From Cryptomeria japonica (lineage: Eukaryota > Streptophyta > Pinopsida > Cupressales > Cupressaceae), in the NCBI RefSeq assembly GCF_030272615.1, contig NC_081409.1, forward strand, positions 915,349,340 through 915,413,339: 64,000 nucleotides of DNA, written 5' to 3'. The position numbers and the translations under genes are program-made. Positions 12,801 through 23,955 of the stretch are shown here, in pieces. Every line of letters starts with the position of its first letter. Positions within the stretch are counted from its first letter, which is position 1. Below the pieces are notes generated by a model, which was not told the DNA's origin, made no database searches, and worked only from the letters and a program-made list of their open reading frames with translations.

Positions 12801-13353
12801 TTGGAGAAGCCTTTTGATGTTGAATCCTCTCCAAATCTTCAAGCCTAGCCTTCCTTGATCCTTCCTTGCAAGCTTGGAAAAATTCCTTCACAACAACCTT
12901 AACTATTCTCCAAAAGAAAATATGACTACTAAAAACAAACTTATTTGAGCAAACTTTTACAAAGAATAATCAACTCCCTCTTTTGAAAACTTGCATACAA
13001 TATATAGGAAAAAATCCCTTAATTCCACTATCTAGAGAAATTAATTAAGGATGAGATTCTTTTTCAATATTGGACCCATGCAAAATTGATTAATATCCTA
13101 GTGGGGGAGTTACATGCAAGGTATTGGAGGTTCCTCTAGAAGCTTCTAATTTCTCCTACAACATGTGCCATAATTGGGAATGGGAAAAATAAAAAATAAA
13201 AATAAATAATTCCTTTTGAATTATATTCTCCAAGTGTGTATGTGGGTCCATTATTTATTCTTTTATAATATTCATTCAATTATTTTCAATAGCTCAACCA
13301 AAAATATAATAGAATTGTATCAAATCAAAAAGTGATAAAGGAGGGTTGAGACA
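9824..13353 (-). repeat. 5' LTR of the chromovirus element
   Basis: This 3530-bp partner of 1328-4975 has the same TG and CA ends. Differences are mostly transitions, plus the 58-bp segment missing here and a shorter AT run. ORFs such as 12614-12817 are repeats of LTR sequence and have no recognised product. Confidence 0.93.
11793..11846. repeat. GC-rich hairpin in right LTR
   Basis: Counterpart of the hairpin at 3304-3357. Several stem positions differ between the two copies (for example CTGCGG against TTGTGG), yet the opposite arm still pairs at most of them. Confidence 0.75.
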
Positions 13354-13421
13354 CTTTCCCCATATCACTCCTTTGTGTATATCTCTCTATTTCTCTCTCT
13401 CCCTCTCTATTTATGCATATA

Positions 13422-13489
<68 letters not shown>

Positions 13490-14467
13490 TCTTCCACACC
13501 ATCTTCTTTCTCTCAATCTTGCTCCCTCTATCTATATCTCCTCCCCCCCTCTCTATCTATATTATTATCCCCACCTGTCTCATATTCACTCCACCTCTCT
13601 GAATCTCTCTCTAAATTTATCTCTCTATCTCCCTCTCACTTCTCTCTTTATCTCCTTCTATCCATATACCTCTACTTTATCTCCCTATCTCTCTCCCTAT
13701 CCCTCTATCTATATCACTCACCCCTCTCTCTCTCCTACCCTTTCTCTATATCCCTCTCATTCATCTTTAACTTATCAAAATTTATTGCACACACACACAC
13801 ACTCTCTCCATCTCTTTTTTTCTATCTCCACTTCTCTTTATTTGTCTCTCTCCCTTCCTCTATATCTCCTTATATCTCTATTTCTCTACCACTCTATGTC
13901 ACCATCTATATTTCTCTCTCTCTTCATCTCCCTCTCCCTCTATGTCTCTCTATCTCTCCCTCTCTATCTCCCTATATCTCTATATATTTATCTCTCCCTC
14001 TCCCTCTCTCTATCTTTTATCTCGCTCATTCTTTTGCATTGTATCTTCATCTCTACCTCTATTTTTCTTTGTCCCCCTCTGTCTCCACACATGTCTTCCT
14101 CTTTTTCCCCTTCTCCCTCTTACAAGACCTTTATATCTATAATTTTTTCCCCTCTATCTCTATCTCATTATTGTTCTATCTCAATACCCCTATATCCCTC
14201 CCTCTCTCAACCTCTCTTTGCATATTACTTCACATCACTATCCTTATCTTTCTATCTCCCCCTCTCTCATTTTTTACCTCTCTATCCCTCTCCTTTCCAT
14301 ATCCCTTTCCTTCTCTATCTCCATATTAATCTCCATCTCTATCTCTATTTTTATATTCCTCTCTATCTGTATCTCTATCTCTACATTCCTCTCTATCTCT
14401 ATCTCCTTATTCCTCTGTCACACTCTTCCTCTCTATCTCTCCCTCTTTCTATGACTATCTCTCCCTA
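13354..14467. repeat. Pyrimidine-rich tract with (CT)n core
   Basis: About 1.1 kb made almost wholly of C and T in TCTCTATC, CCTCTC and similar words, with a pure CT run at 13424-13486 and a short CA run near 13788. It begins with the CTTTC target duplication. Long frames across it (13346-14329 and 13413-14468) encode Ser/Leu/Tyr/Ile mixtures in several frames at once, the mark of low-complexity DNA rather than a gene. Confidence 0.92.
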
Positions 14468-14940
14468 ACATGAGCTTATTAATAATGGAACCTAATTTTC
14501 TTCCTAATTAAAGGTTTTCCTAAATTCCCTACCAATTTACTTCATGTACTACATATATGTATGCAAAAATAGACCAATTTTTTTCCTAATTGACCTTCCA
14601 CACCATTTCGGCGTACCCATTGCACGCCAAGGTGCAATTGCTAGTTTAGTTTATTATTAATTTTGAAAGTTGAGTCCATTATTTGTCTGTACGTACCAAC
14701 ATTTTGCAAGATCCATGGAAATTTGACGTTATCCTCTTTAGATTTTACAGAAAGGATGAAATATTTTTGTCAAGCTAATTAGATGGGCTCTCTCAAAGAG
14801 AACCCCATTACTTTTACTATTCATAAACTTGTATATATATGTGCTGTGCAAATTTGAAAATAAAATATAATAAAATATTTAATATATTCTGTTTGTACCC
14901 TTGGCAGAGACGGTGTCAGCACAAAAATGTGCGACGATGC
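14468..14940. other. Intergenic sequence, nothing recognised
   Basis: No coding, RNA or transposon signature was seen between the pyrimidine tract and the foldback element. Confidence 0.5.
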
Positions 14941-14947
14941 AAATAAA
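14941..14947. repeat. Flanking direct repeat AAATAAA, left
   Basis: AAATAAA precedes the inverted repeat end GGGCAATGGC. The same seven bases follow the opposite end at 16811-16817. This is a likely target duplication. Seven bases is not diagnostic of one superfamily. Confidence 0.6.
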
Positions 14948-16810
14948 GGGCAATGGCTATGCAAGGGACAAAATGGGCCCCCCCATGCCATGCCTTCCCT
15001 TCTCCATGCTCGCATGCCATGACGCCAGTCCAATCAAACTATCGCGTAAGAAGTTTTGCCCTCAAAATTAGTACTGTCCTACCGCGTCCATTTATTTTAG
15101 TATGTTATTAATTTATTATATATATATTTAAAAGTTACAATAAGTAATATAATAAATTAATAGTTGATTATATATTTAGATTTTTTAATAATAAGTTATA
15201 TGTTTTTTTTGTTTTTTTATTTCTATTTATTTTAATAAAAATCATATTATAATATTTTTAATATGTAATTGATGATTTTAAGATATATGTATTATATAAA
15301 AAATTTAATAATATTATTTTTTAATTATTTACATACATATAAATAGGTAAATAATAGTTTATTTTTAACTAAGTTATACATATTTAAGTTAAAAAATATT
15401 ATCAAATTTACTTAAACTAAAAAATAAAAGTAATTAACTAAGTTTCTTAGTGAAAAATATTATAGTAAAGTAATTAAGTTACACATATTTAAGTTAAAAA
15501 ATATCCAAAAAATTTACTAAAAGTAAAAATAAAAGTAACTAAGCTACTTAGCTAAAAATATTTAAGATAAAAATATTAACTTACACATATTTTTTATATT
15601 TTTTCATTTAAAAATAAAATTAAAAATATGTGTAATTAAGTAAAAATATGTGTAACTAATATACAAATTTAACATATATATTAAAAAAAATATTAATATA
15701 ACTTAAAAATAAAATTAAAATATGTGTAAGTAATGTAAAATTTTAACATCCATAATATATAACTAATTAAGTGATTTTAACATATGTAAGTTAAAATTAA
15801 TGATTAGTTACACATATTTAAGTTAAAAAAAAAAAATCAAAAAATTAACTAAAAGTAAAAAATAAAAGTAACTAAGTTACTTAGTTAAAAATATGTAAGT
15901 AAGTAACTAAGTTACACATATTAACTAAGTAACTAAGTTACACATATAAACTAAGTTAAATATTTAACTAAGTAACTAAGTTGAAAATAAAAGTAACTAA
16001 GTAAATATTTTTAACTAAATAATTTAGTTACTTTTTTTTTACTTTTAGTTTATTTTTTGATTCTTTTTTTTAACTTAAATATGTCTAACTAATCATTAAT
16101 TTTAACTTACATATGTTAACATCATTTAATTAGTTATATATTATGGATGCTAAAATTTTACATTCCTTACACATATTTTAATTTTATTTTTAAGTTATAT
16201 TAATATTTTTTTAATATATATGTTAAATTTGTATATTAGTTACACATATTTTTACTTGATATTTTTTAAATTTAATATGTGTAACTTAATTACTTTACTA
16301 TAATATTTTTCACTAAGAAACTTAGTTAATTACTTTTATTTTTTAGTTTTAGTAAATTTGATAATATTTTTTAACTTAAATATGTATAACTTAGTTAAAA
16401 ATATTTCAGTTAAAAATAAACTATTATTTACCTATTTATATGTATGTAAATAATTAAAAAATAATATTATTAAAAAATTTATATAATACATATATCTTAA
16501 AATCATCAATTACATATTATAAATATTATAATATGATTTTTGTTAAAATAAATAGAAATAAAAAAATAAAAAAAACATATAGCTTATTATTAAAAAATCT
16601 AAATATATAATCAACTATTGTAACTTTTAAATATATATATAATAAATTAATAACATATTAAAATAAATGGACACGACAAGACAGTACTAATTTTGGGGGC
16701 AGAACTTCTGACGCAACGGTTTGATTGGACTGGCGTCATGGCATGGGGGCATGGAGAAGGGAAGGCATGGCATGGGGGGGGCCATTTTGTCCCCTGCATA
16801 GCCATTGCCC
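14948..16810. mobile_element. Foldback (long inverted repeat) DNA element, non-coding
   Basis: The element opens GGGCAATGGCTATGCA and closes with its exact complement. The two arms match from the ends inward for roughly 800-950 bases, meeting near 15895 and 16015. That leaves a loop of only about 100 bases rich in AACTAAGTTAC words. The outer 120 bases of each arm are GC-rich (CATGCCATGCCTTCCC and its complement); the rest is very AT-rich. There is no coding capacity, so it would depend on a transposase made elsewhere. Very long inverted arms suggest a Mutator-type or foldback element, but the family cannot be named from ends and a 7-bp duplication alone. If transcribed it would form one giant hairpin RNA. 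Confidence 0.88.
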
Positions 16811-16817
16811 AAATAAA

Positions 16818-17369
16818 GTAAGGCTGTTTGAAGTTCCGTGTTAACTGTTAATTACATTTGTATTCTCAAGCTCATTTTCTATACATCTATATTGGTCGTT
16901 TTCCGTGCATTCTAATTATTGCTTGCAACTTGCCTTTTTATGCCTTGAAGTTCACAACCTCAATTTGATGTCAATGTTTTATGAAGATGCAAGCCGAATG
17001 GAACAACTCCAACCGTCTGATTTGGACTTCTTTAACGAAATTGACATTAATTTCGATATTAATTTTGTTCGTTGTACATGACAAGTTTTGAATGGTCTAC
17101 TGAGTAGGTTGATTCCTCAAATCTACTTAGTAGGCTGTTTCTTTGTATTTTCAATTGAAAAAGAAGGTTGAGTACAAGAAGCTTTTGGAGGAGATCAAAT
17201 ATCAGTTTGTTCAAATGCACTTTGATGATGTTCAATGTTCTAGAGAGTTTCAAAAGCTTTTAAAATTCCAGTTATAATTTATGAACAATATGCGTACTTT
17301 GAAAGGAGATGATGTATTTTCAAACAACTGATGTAAATGTTTTTGTTCATGATAGTACTTGCTTTCTGG
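16818..17369. other. Intergenic sequence, nothing recognised
   Basis: No domain-bearing frame or RNA gene was seen. The minus-strand frame at 17059-17253 is short and unrecognised. Confidence 0.5.
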
Positions 17370-17386
17370 CTTTTTGTACGTTGTGG

Positions 17387-17533
17387 CTATTCTGGCTCGA
17401 AAACTGACATTTCATACAGCGAGATAGCGATGTGTTAGTCAATCACAACCATTAATTGCAAAATCAATGGTGTAAAATGCGTGACTAACACGCATGTTAG
17501 TCAATCCGTACTGTCGTTTTCGAGCCAGAATAG
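17387..17533. mobile_element. Small inverted-repeat element (MITE-like)
   Basis: CTATTCTGGCTCGAAAAC at 17387-17404 is repeated as its exact complement at 17516-17533, enclosing about 110 bases. Those bases hold further nested inverted pairs, such as TGACTAAC and GTTAGTCA around 17482-17503. CTTTTTGT occurs a few bases outside each end and could be an 8-bp target duplication, but short unmatched spacers (ACGTTGTGG and ACGCGTCC) lie between it and the arms. This suggests a non-autonomous hAT-like miniature element with decayed tips. Confidence 0.55.
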
Positions 17534-20017
17534 ACGCGTCCCTTTTTGTGTAGGTAATGTTATTAGGAACAATTATTGTACTTATTGATACCAATCACTT
17601 GTTGACTATGTTTCTACTATTCAAAATCTTTTTCTTTATTGCAGTGCCTTTTGAACTGCTTATTTTTTTATTGTAATCTACTTTGTTCAATTAAAAAAAG
17701 AAAAAAGAAAAAAGTGATATATTTTTGCACGGAGTAAGATTTTAATTAGATAAGACTGGGCCACATTATGCTCCCAAAATTTGGAGAAAAAAGTGTGGGA
17801 CTAGGATGGTAGGTCGCCTTGGTCCCAACAACATTTTATGAACTTTCAAGAAATGCATGATAACTAGGTTGTAATGTAGATTCTAGCTTAGTCTCTCAAA
17901 CCATTATGTATGGATATATGGAATATGATTCTTTGAAGGTTGAAATTAGGGTAGCGTAAAGGATAGATCGGGAATAAGAGTGTGATGATGTAATAATGTG
18001 GAATAAGACTCATAATTTTGAATTAATTATTAATTAATTACAATAAAGGTCCTATAATATATAAAAGGAAAGGGAAATACTAAATAGGTGCTAGGATAGT
18101 GTGAAATTAGACACACTAATAAAGGTGTACAATTTATGTTGCTACACTTAGTAATCTTAGGGGTTAGAGTTCTGAGGCATTTTGATTTAAAAAAATCCAA
18201 ACCACAATTTATTTCCTTTCAGTTTGTAGGTGTAGGATTTGATGCTCTAATCTCTAATACGAATCAAATCCAATGCAGTCTAGCCTTGAGAAATACACAT
18301 AAAACTTGGATTTACATATAAGAGCATATCTTCTTGAATCCAATATCAGTACCTAAAGTTAAGTTAGAGTGATATTGTAATAGGATTACCCTCTTTGGTT
18401 TGTAGAGCCGAAAGTGTGAAAGGTTTAAGCCTTAGGGTTTAAGTAGGGTTTTTCCTTGTTTGTTGGCCACTAGCCTAGAAGCCCTTGATCATAATAAGAG
18501 GCTAGTCTTTAAAAGGTTCTAGGAAACTTAGCTGAACAACACCAACATATGGTACATAAGACTAACAAGATATCATTGTGAGCAACTCAAAATCATACTT
18601 AAAACACATTTATACATATTCACATCATACTTTAGACACCCAAAATAGACTATCTCTAAACTTAAACATCGTCACTATATAGAAACATGCAACTGCAAGC
18701 AAAGGGTAGACATTAAAGATAATATTCAATTATGTGTTAACATCAATGACAACTTGTCAACAAAATCTACTCAAAATCTCTTCACAAGTCTTCTCATAAA
18801 GTCTTCAACAATCTATTTATATTCTCTTTACAAATCTACTCATTAAGGACTTCACAATTTTCTCGTAACTCTTATGTCGACTAGCATACATTTAAATTTT
18901 CCTTGCATGTGGGCCAATATGAAGGGGGGTTGCCCTACATTATTGAACAACCATAAACATGTCTTTTGGTCTATCAGTGTCTCAAAAACTTGCCTTTTGA
19001 TCTTTTGATTGCATTTTTCACCTATGTTACTTTGGATAGTGATTAGAGGCCATTGGCCTTTTACAACATTTTCATTATTGGACCATTCATTTCTTTCTTG
19101 GATTAACACTTTCTTTTGTGATACCAATGACAACAATATGACTATAATTTTTCTGACACACACTATTTGTTGCTTTATATATTTCTAACCCTTAAGTATT
19201 CCTTCAACATCTAATACAAAAGATGAGACTTCATTGATAGTGCTCAAAAGTGATTTTTTTTTTCAAAATGTACAAAATAAACCTAATTAGTAATCATGCT
19301 TTCCATCAGACTTTCATGTCCATCAATATTTATATAGAAAAATCTCACAATAACATAAATCTCCCTTAGCTTTTTACATTTATAGTATGATACAATTTTA
19401 ATTTTAAATTTCTTTTATAAATATTTTGCTTTTGCGATTTTTTTTAATATTTTACCAACATTAAAAAAAAATTAATTATTCTCTATTAATTCTCAAAAAG
19501 AGACTAGATTACACAAGGTCTCTTCGTTCTTCGTGGTTCTAATTTTCTATTGGTCAGATTTACCACGTTTACAAATTTTGTATGGAATCAAGTCCCAAAC
19601 CATCACAACTGTACCGGACAGTGAAGTGCGCTCCAAAATCCTGGAGCTTTCATACGGGGAGAAGGAAAAAAGATACACTGCTTCACGAAAAAGTCTGAAT
19701 CAAATTTCTGTTCATATTAAAACAAAGAGTGGGAATGTTTTCGTGACCGATCGGAAAGAGCGGTTTTTATATTTTGATGGGAGTGGTTTTATTAATTCAG
19801 TTGTAGAAGTATAGTTGAGATCTTTACATAGACTTCAAGAAAAATCGAAGTTACCAAATTATCTATCTTTGTTTATATATTCATTCCCAATCCAATTTTC
19901 CCCTCACTTATCTTTTGTTATTGTTATCTCAACTCTGATCATATATTACTCATGTCTGATTAGTCTAACCCGTTTAACTCTTTTTGCTCACTGCTTCACA
20001 TAGATTTTGTTTGTTAG
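17534..20017. other. Intergenic sequence upstream of the lectin kinase
   Basis: AT-rich, with only short unsupported frames. The last few hundred bases would contain the promoter of the receptor kinase. I could not pick out a convincing TATA box or operator in it. Confidence 0.5.
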
Positions 20018-22015
20018 ATGGCTACGTCTAACTTTGCCCAATTAATTGGTGTGTTTTGTATGCTCTGCGCAAAGAATACTCTGTCTATCCCCATTATTAT
20101 GGCCCACTCAGCAGGCGTGAACTTCAGCTTTAATGAATTCACGAGATGCAATACAAGCGACATTCTGTGTGTAAATGATGCAACAATATCTGGGCATAAA
20201 ATCCATCTGACCAACAAAACTATGGGCAGGGTTGTCTACAGCCACACCATCCAGCTGTCTTCTATTGCTAGCTTCACTACGGACATCCGGTTTGTTATGA
20301 AATATTATAACCGGAGACCTGATGATCAAGGAGGAGATGGAATTGCTTTCTTCATGACATCTAAAGAAATTGCGACAATTTTTCACTCAGTTGATGAATA
20401 CAGCGGTCTTCCCGGAAATGGATCTATTTCAGACAACACGCTTGCTGTTGAATTTAGTGGCTATAATCGCCGAGCTAATTCCCGTGTCTATTTTTTTGTT
20501 GGTAGCAATCATCCTATTCAAACTTACAATTATACCCATTTGAATTTTAGTTTAAACGATGGTAAGTTGTGGAATGCGCACATAGATTGCAACGTTAGAA
20601 AAAATTACATGCAAATATTCCTCTTCAATACCTCCAATAGTTCTATGTCCCAAAGAGATCCCATTCTTGCATTTCCTTTTGATTGCTTCAAATTTCTTCC
20701 AGACAATTTTGTTGTAGGGATTTCTGCTGCCGATTCGTATTATTCTAGTGAGACCCACACAATCCTTTCATGGAGCTTCAATACCACGACCAAAATCAAG
20801 AGGTCTAGCACGAAAATGATATTTTTGACTACTGTAGGGTTTTTTCTTTGTTTAACAGGGGCAGTTGTTATCTATAGCTTGTTTGCCAATCGGAAAAAGA
20901 AGAGGGCAATGGGAAGCAGCAATGCACAAACATGTGAAGACAAGGAAATAGAGATTAGCATGCTTGTAGATCAGGGTCCAAGTAGATATAAGCTGGAGGA
21001 TCTCAAGGCCGTAACCAACAATTTCAGTGAAACTTTAAAGCTGGGGCAAGGAGAATTTGGAGGTGTGTACAAAGGCGTTATAGGAGAAGCAAATGATGTT
21101 GTAGCTGTCAAGCGCATCTCACAAGGGTCACGACAGGGGCTAAAAGAATTCATCTCTGAAATAAGTATTGTTAGTCGAGTAAAACATCGAAACCTCGTTC
21201 AGCTTTTGGGATGGTGTCATGAGAAAGGCGAATTACTTTTGGTGTACGAGTATATATGTCCAATGGAAGCTTAGACAAATACCTTTTCATCAAAAGGAGA
21301 TATTCCCCCATTGCAATGGAGTCAAAGGTATCGAATAGCTTTGGAAATAGCTTCTGGACTGCTATATCTCCATAAAGGATGGGCTCACTGTATTGTACAC
21401 AGAGATGTAAAATCCAGCAATGTTATGCTTGACTGCAATTTCAATGCAAAGCTTGGGGACTTCGGTTTGGCACGCATGTTTGAGCATTATCGTTTGTCTC
21501 AAACCACAATGGCAGCTGGAACCCTCGGTTACCTAGCTCCTGAGTGTGTGATCACAGGAAGAACAAGCCCTGAATCAGATGTTTACAGCTTCGGTGCTGA
21601 GGCCTTGGAAATCGCTACAGGAAGGAGAGCAGTAGATTTGAGATTGCACGAACATAATATGAGGCTTGTGGAGTGGGTATGGGATCTATATGGTCAAGAA
21701 ACGATTTTGGAAGCTGCAGATGAGAAATTAAATGGGGAGTTTGAGAAGGCAGAAGTGGAACAATTGACAGCAATAGGGTTGTGGTGCTCTCATCCAGATC
21801 CAACTGCAAGACCCAAAATGACGCAAGTGGTAAAGTTGCTGAAGCTGGAAGGTCGAGTGCCTAATCTTCCTCGAGAAATACCTGTACCAACATATGCTCC
21901 ATTTAATGAAGCCAACCTTTCAGTTTCTTCTTCATTTACGATGGACACTTCCAATATACTCCCATCTCTTGCTTCCACATCTCAATCAGGTAATTCTTCT
22001 CAAGACTCCTCTTGA
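20018..22015 (+). pseudogene. L-type lectin receptor-like kinase, disrupted in the kinase domain
   Basis: Family role: plasma-membrane receptor with an extracellular legume-lectin domain and a cytosolic Ser/Thr kinase, often in defence or development. Residues 1-30 are a hydrophobic leader. The lectin domain covers about 31-260, with NFSFNEF at 35 and GGDGIAFFM at 105. One membrane span lies at 267-290, followed by basic residues. The kinase has the glycine loop GQGEFGG at 343, Lys365 and Glu381. The later part carries HRD (about 21398), DFG (about 21458) and GTLGYLAPE. The intact family is usually 650-700 residues and intronless, which fits this span. An in-frame TAG at 21272-21274 splits it. 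It lies in a short window shifted by two bases (extra bases in the TATATATG run near 21251, compensated near 21286). Either a recent pseudogene or two sequence errors explain this. The start is the first ATG with a leader. Confidence 0.93.
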
Positions 22016-22116
22016 GCATATTCAAGCACAACTCCCATCGTTGTGCATTTTCAAAAGGAAGCATAGGAGCTGTCTATCACTAAACCTTTTCAATCTTTTA
22101 CTCTGGATTTGAAGAA

Positions 22117-22122
22117 AATAAA
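22117..22122 (+). terminator. Possible polyadenylation signal
   Basis: AATAAA lies about 100 bases past the receptor kinase stop codon, a typical distance for a plant 3' UTR. The hexamer is common in AT-rich DNA, so this is suggestive only. Confidence 0.4.
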
Positions 22123-22859
22123 GAAATCTCGAGCAATTGGATTGCCAGTTGCTATGTTAGTTTCTCGTTTATTATTTGTTTTCCCAGTCATATATTTTAA
22201 TTGAAGAAAATATGTTTCAAAAAAGCTACTTGGAATATCCCTTAATCTCTCTGTTCTTGAAATTCTTGTTGGAAATTTAAGAAGTGTTCACTCCCCTGTT
22301 CAATCATGTCTTTCCTTTATTTGCTGCAAGGTTCTTGTACTGCAGCCTGTTGATCGAATGGGTTCAACCTTCCATTTCAGTCCATTTTATTTTGTAATAT
22401 ATTGTGCATATTTAATTTTTTTATTATCTTTCTATGAAACAAGGCAGCTACTCTATTGTGAGATTTTCTTATTTAGTGTTTATTAGAATAGAAATCTTAG
22501 TTGTTTTGTGTGTTCCTGCAAAAGAGAAAAACAGAGCTGTCTTTTGTGAGTGAACAAGTTTACTGTTATAAGGGTTTTTTAAGCTCAACTAATGTGAAAC
22601 AGAGCACAGTCTTATAAACATCGATATAGAAAAAGAGCAGTAAATCTGTTGACTTGACATGTATAGAATTATTATGTTTTATTATTCTGTTCTTTCTCTG
22701 CTTTTGCCTTCAACTCTTTCGTGATCGGCTTTAGAACGATTAAAAATAAATATGCATTTGACCGTTTAATTTTTTTAAAATTTATTTATTTCCTTGAATG
22801 ACTTGATCGTCGAAAAACCAAAACAAATTTTACTTGTGTGTGTGAGGGAAAAGTGATAC
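22123..22859. other. Intergenic sequence
   Basis: AT-rich sequence between the kinase 3' region and the LINE. No coding or RNA feature was recognised. Confidence 0.5.
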
Positions 22860-23408
22860 TGGACGGAGGATGGAATGCGATGGTTAGGGCTTCGGCTCCA
22901 GCCATTGTTTCCTGTTCTGTTCTTTCCCGCTGGGTTCTTTTTTGCTTGCGTGGCATGGAGGTTTGTGGAGCTGGTGCGGGGGGGTTTGGCTGTATTGGTG
23001 TGCGGTGAGGGCCTTTTTCTTCTTGCAGTTTCGAGAAGTTTTTTGTGATCGAAGCTGGTGTTCGGGGTTTGGAGGGAGCTGGTGGTTGGAGTGCTCAAGA
23101 GCTGAGAAAGGTGTTTTGGCCCCGAGTGTTGGCCAGTAGGGAATGGAGGAGCATAGGGTCACCAATAGCTTGGTGGTTGTGCCGCCCTATGGTTGTTTTT
23201 CAGGTGTGCATGCAAAGTCGTCAGACTCATTTTATGTGGGTGAAGGTTCGAAGCTTAAAAAGTAAATGGTTGTCTGTCAAAGAGTAAGATCGTCTGGTTT
23301 TGGTTATCTCTCTCAACTTGGTCATGGAGGATGTTGCTTATCGGAAGAAACATGCTTTGATCTGCAAATTACTTAAAATTCGTAAACATGCTTTGATTTG
23401 CAAATTTC

Positions 23409-23950
23409 TTGGAATCCGTATTTTTTTTAATGGCGTTGGAATCTTGGATCCCTTGCTCTTGGCAGGTTGAGGGTGAGATAAAGATTACGTTGGCCGTGAA
23501 TAGCTATTTATGGTTGTTTTTTTCTACATGTGTTGATCAGAATTGTGTTTTTGAAGGAGGGTCATACTTTTATAATCATGTGGGATTGTTCATTAAACCT
23601 TGGCATGTGGATTTTAATTTAGTTGAGGAATTGCCTTCAAGGGTTCCTGTTTGGGATCATCTGCTGCGACTTCCTTTGAAATTTTGGAGGGAGGATATTT
23701 TGCAACAAATTGTTGTTCTACTTGGGAAGCTAGCTGCTATAGCTCAACAAACCCTTGATAAGAAGGTAATTACGTTTACCTGTATTTGTGTTGAGATTGA
23801 TTTGAATAATCTATTGCCGGATTCTTTGAACATTTGTCTAGGTTCTTCTTTTTGGGTTCAACAACTAGATTATGAGTCTCTTCCTTTTTCGGAGTTGGAT
23901 TTGTCACGAATACCTTCAGTGCTACTACTCTAAGGTTAATAATGATGCTG
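23409..23950 (+). pseudogene. LINE ORF1, DUF4283-type domain and zinc-knuckle remnant
   Basis: The 174-residue open segment matches the DUF4283-type RNA-binding region found in ORF1 of plant L1 elements. Landmarks are a GGSYFYNHVGLFIKPWH stretch, then PVWDHLLRLPLKFW, then ICVEIDLNNLLPDS. Immediately downstream, one frame over, residues CHEY and two further cysteines resemble the zinc knuckle that normally follows. A frameshift near 23890 therefore separates the two. The protein would coat LINE RNA in the ribonucleoprotein particle. Upstream frames back to about 22940 probably belong to the same ORF but are broken by stops. Confidence 0.75.
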
Positions 23951-23955
23951 TTGGC
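23951..23955. repeat. Target site duplication of solo LTR (TTGGC), left
   Basis: TTGGC here and at 25067-25071 brackets a TG to CA unit. Without the unit and one copy of the repeat, the two ORF1 parts of the LINE adjoin directly. Confidence 0.8.

Larger units (their letters stand above)
1328..13353 (-). mobile_element. Chromovirus-type Ty3/gypsy retrotransposon (Tekay/Del-like), complete but inactive
   Basis: The element is about 12.0 kb and reads on the minus strand: 5' LTR at the right, primer site, gag, protease, reverse transcriptase, RNase H, integrase, chromodomain, polypurine tract, 3' LTR at the left. LTRs run TG to CA and are flanked by CTTTC on both sides. The C-terminal chromodomain places it in the chromoviruses; LTRs above 3 kb together with an initiator-Met primer site resemble the Tekay/Del group (inference). 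The coding frame carries nine in-frame stops and one frameshift, so it makes no functional polyprotein. In one 400-bp stretch (1690-2090 against its right-hand partner) I counted 28 differences, about 7%; other stretches look closer. It is therefore not a recent insertion. Confidence 0.95.

Noticed and set aside
13346-14468. Overlapping ORFs of up to 351 codons encoding Ser/Leu/Tyr-rich proteins
   Set aside because: All frames stay open because the DNA is almost only C and T. The peptides are pure low complexity with no domain.
14821-15033. Minus-strand 70-codon ORF with a Trp/Arg-rich start
   Set aside because: It runs into the tip of the foldback element and is not preserved as a coding unit in the opposite arm.
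22942-23287. Independent Trp/Gly-rich small proteins
   Set aside because: Their position before the DUF4283 segment and several stops fit decayed LINE ORF1 and leader sequence.
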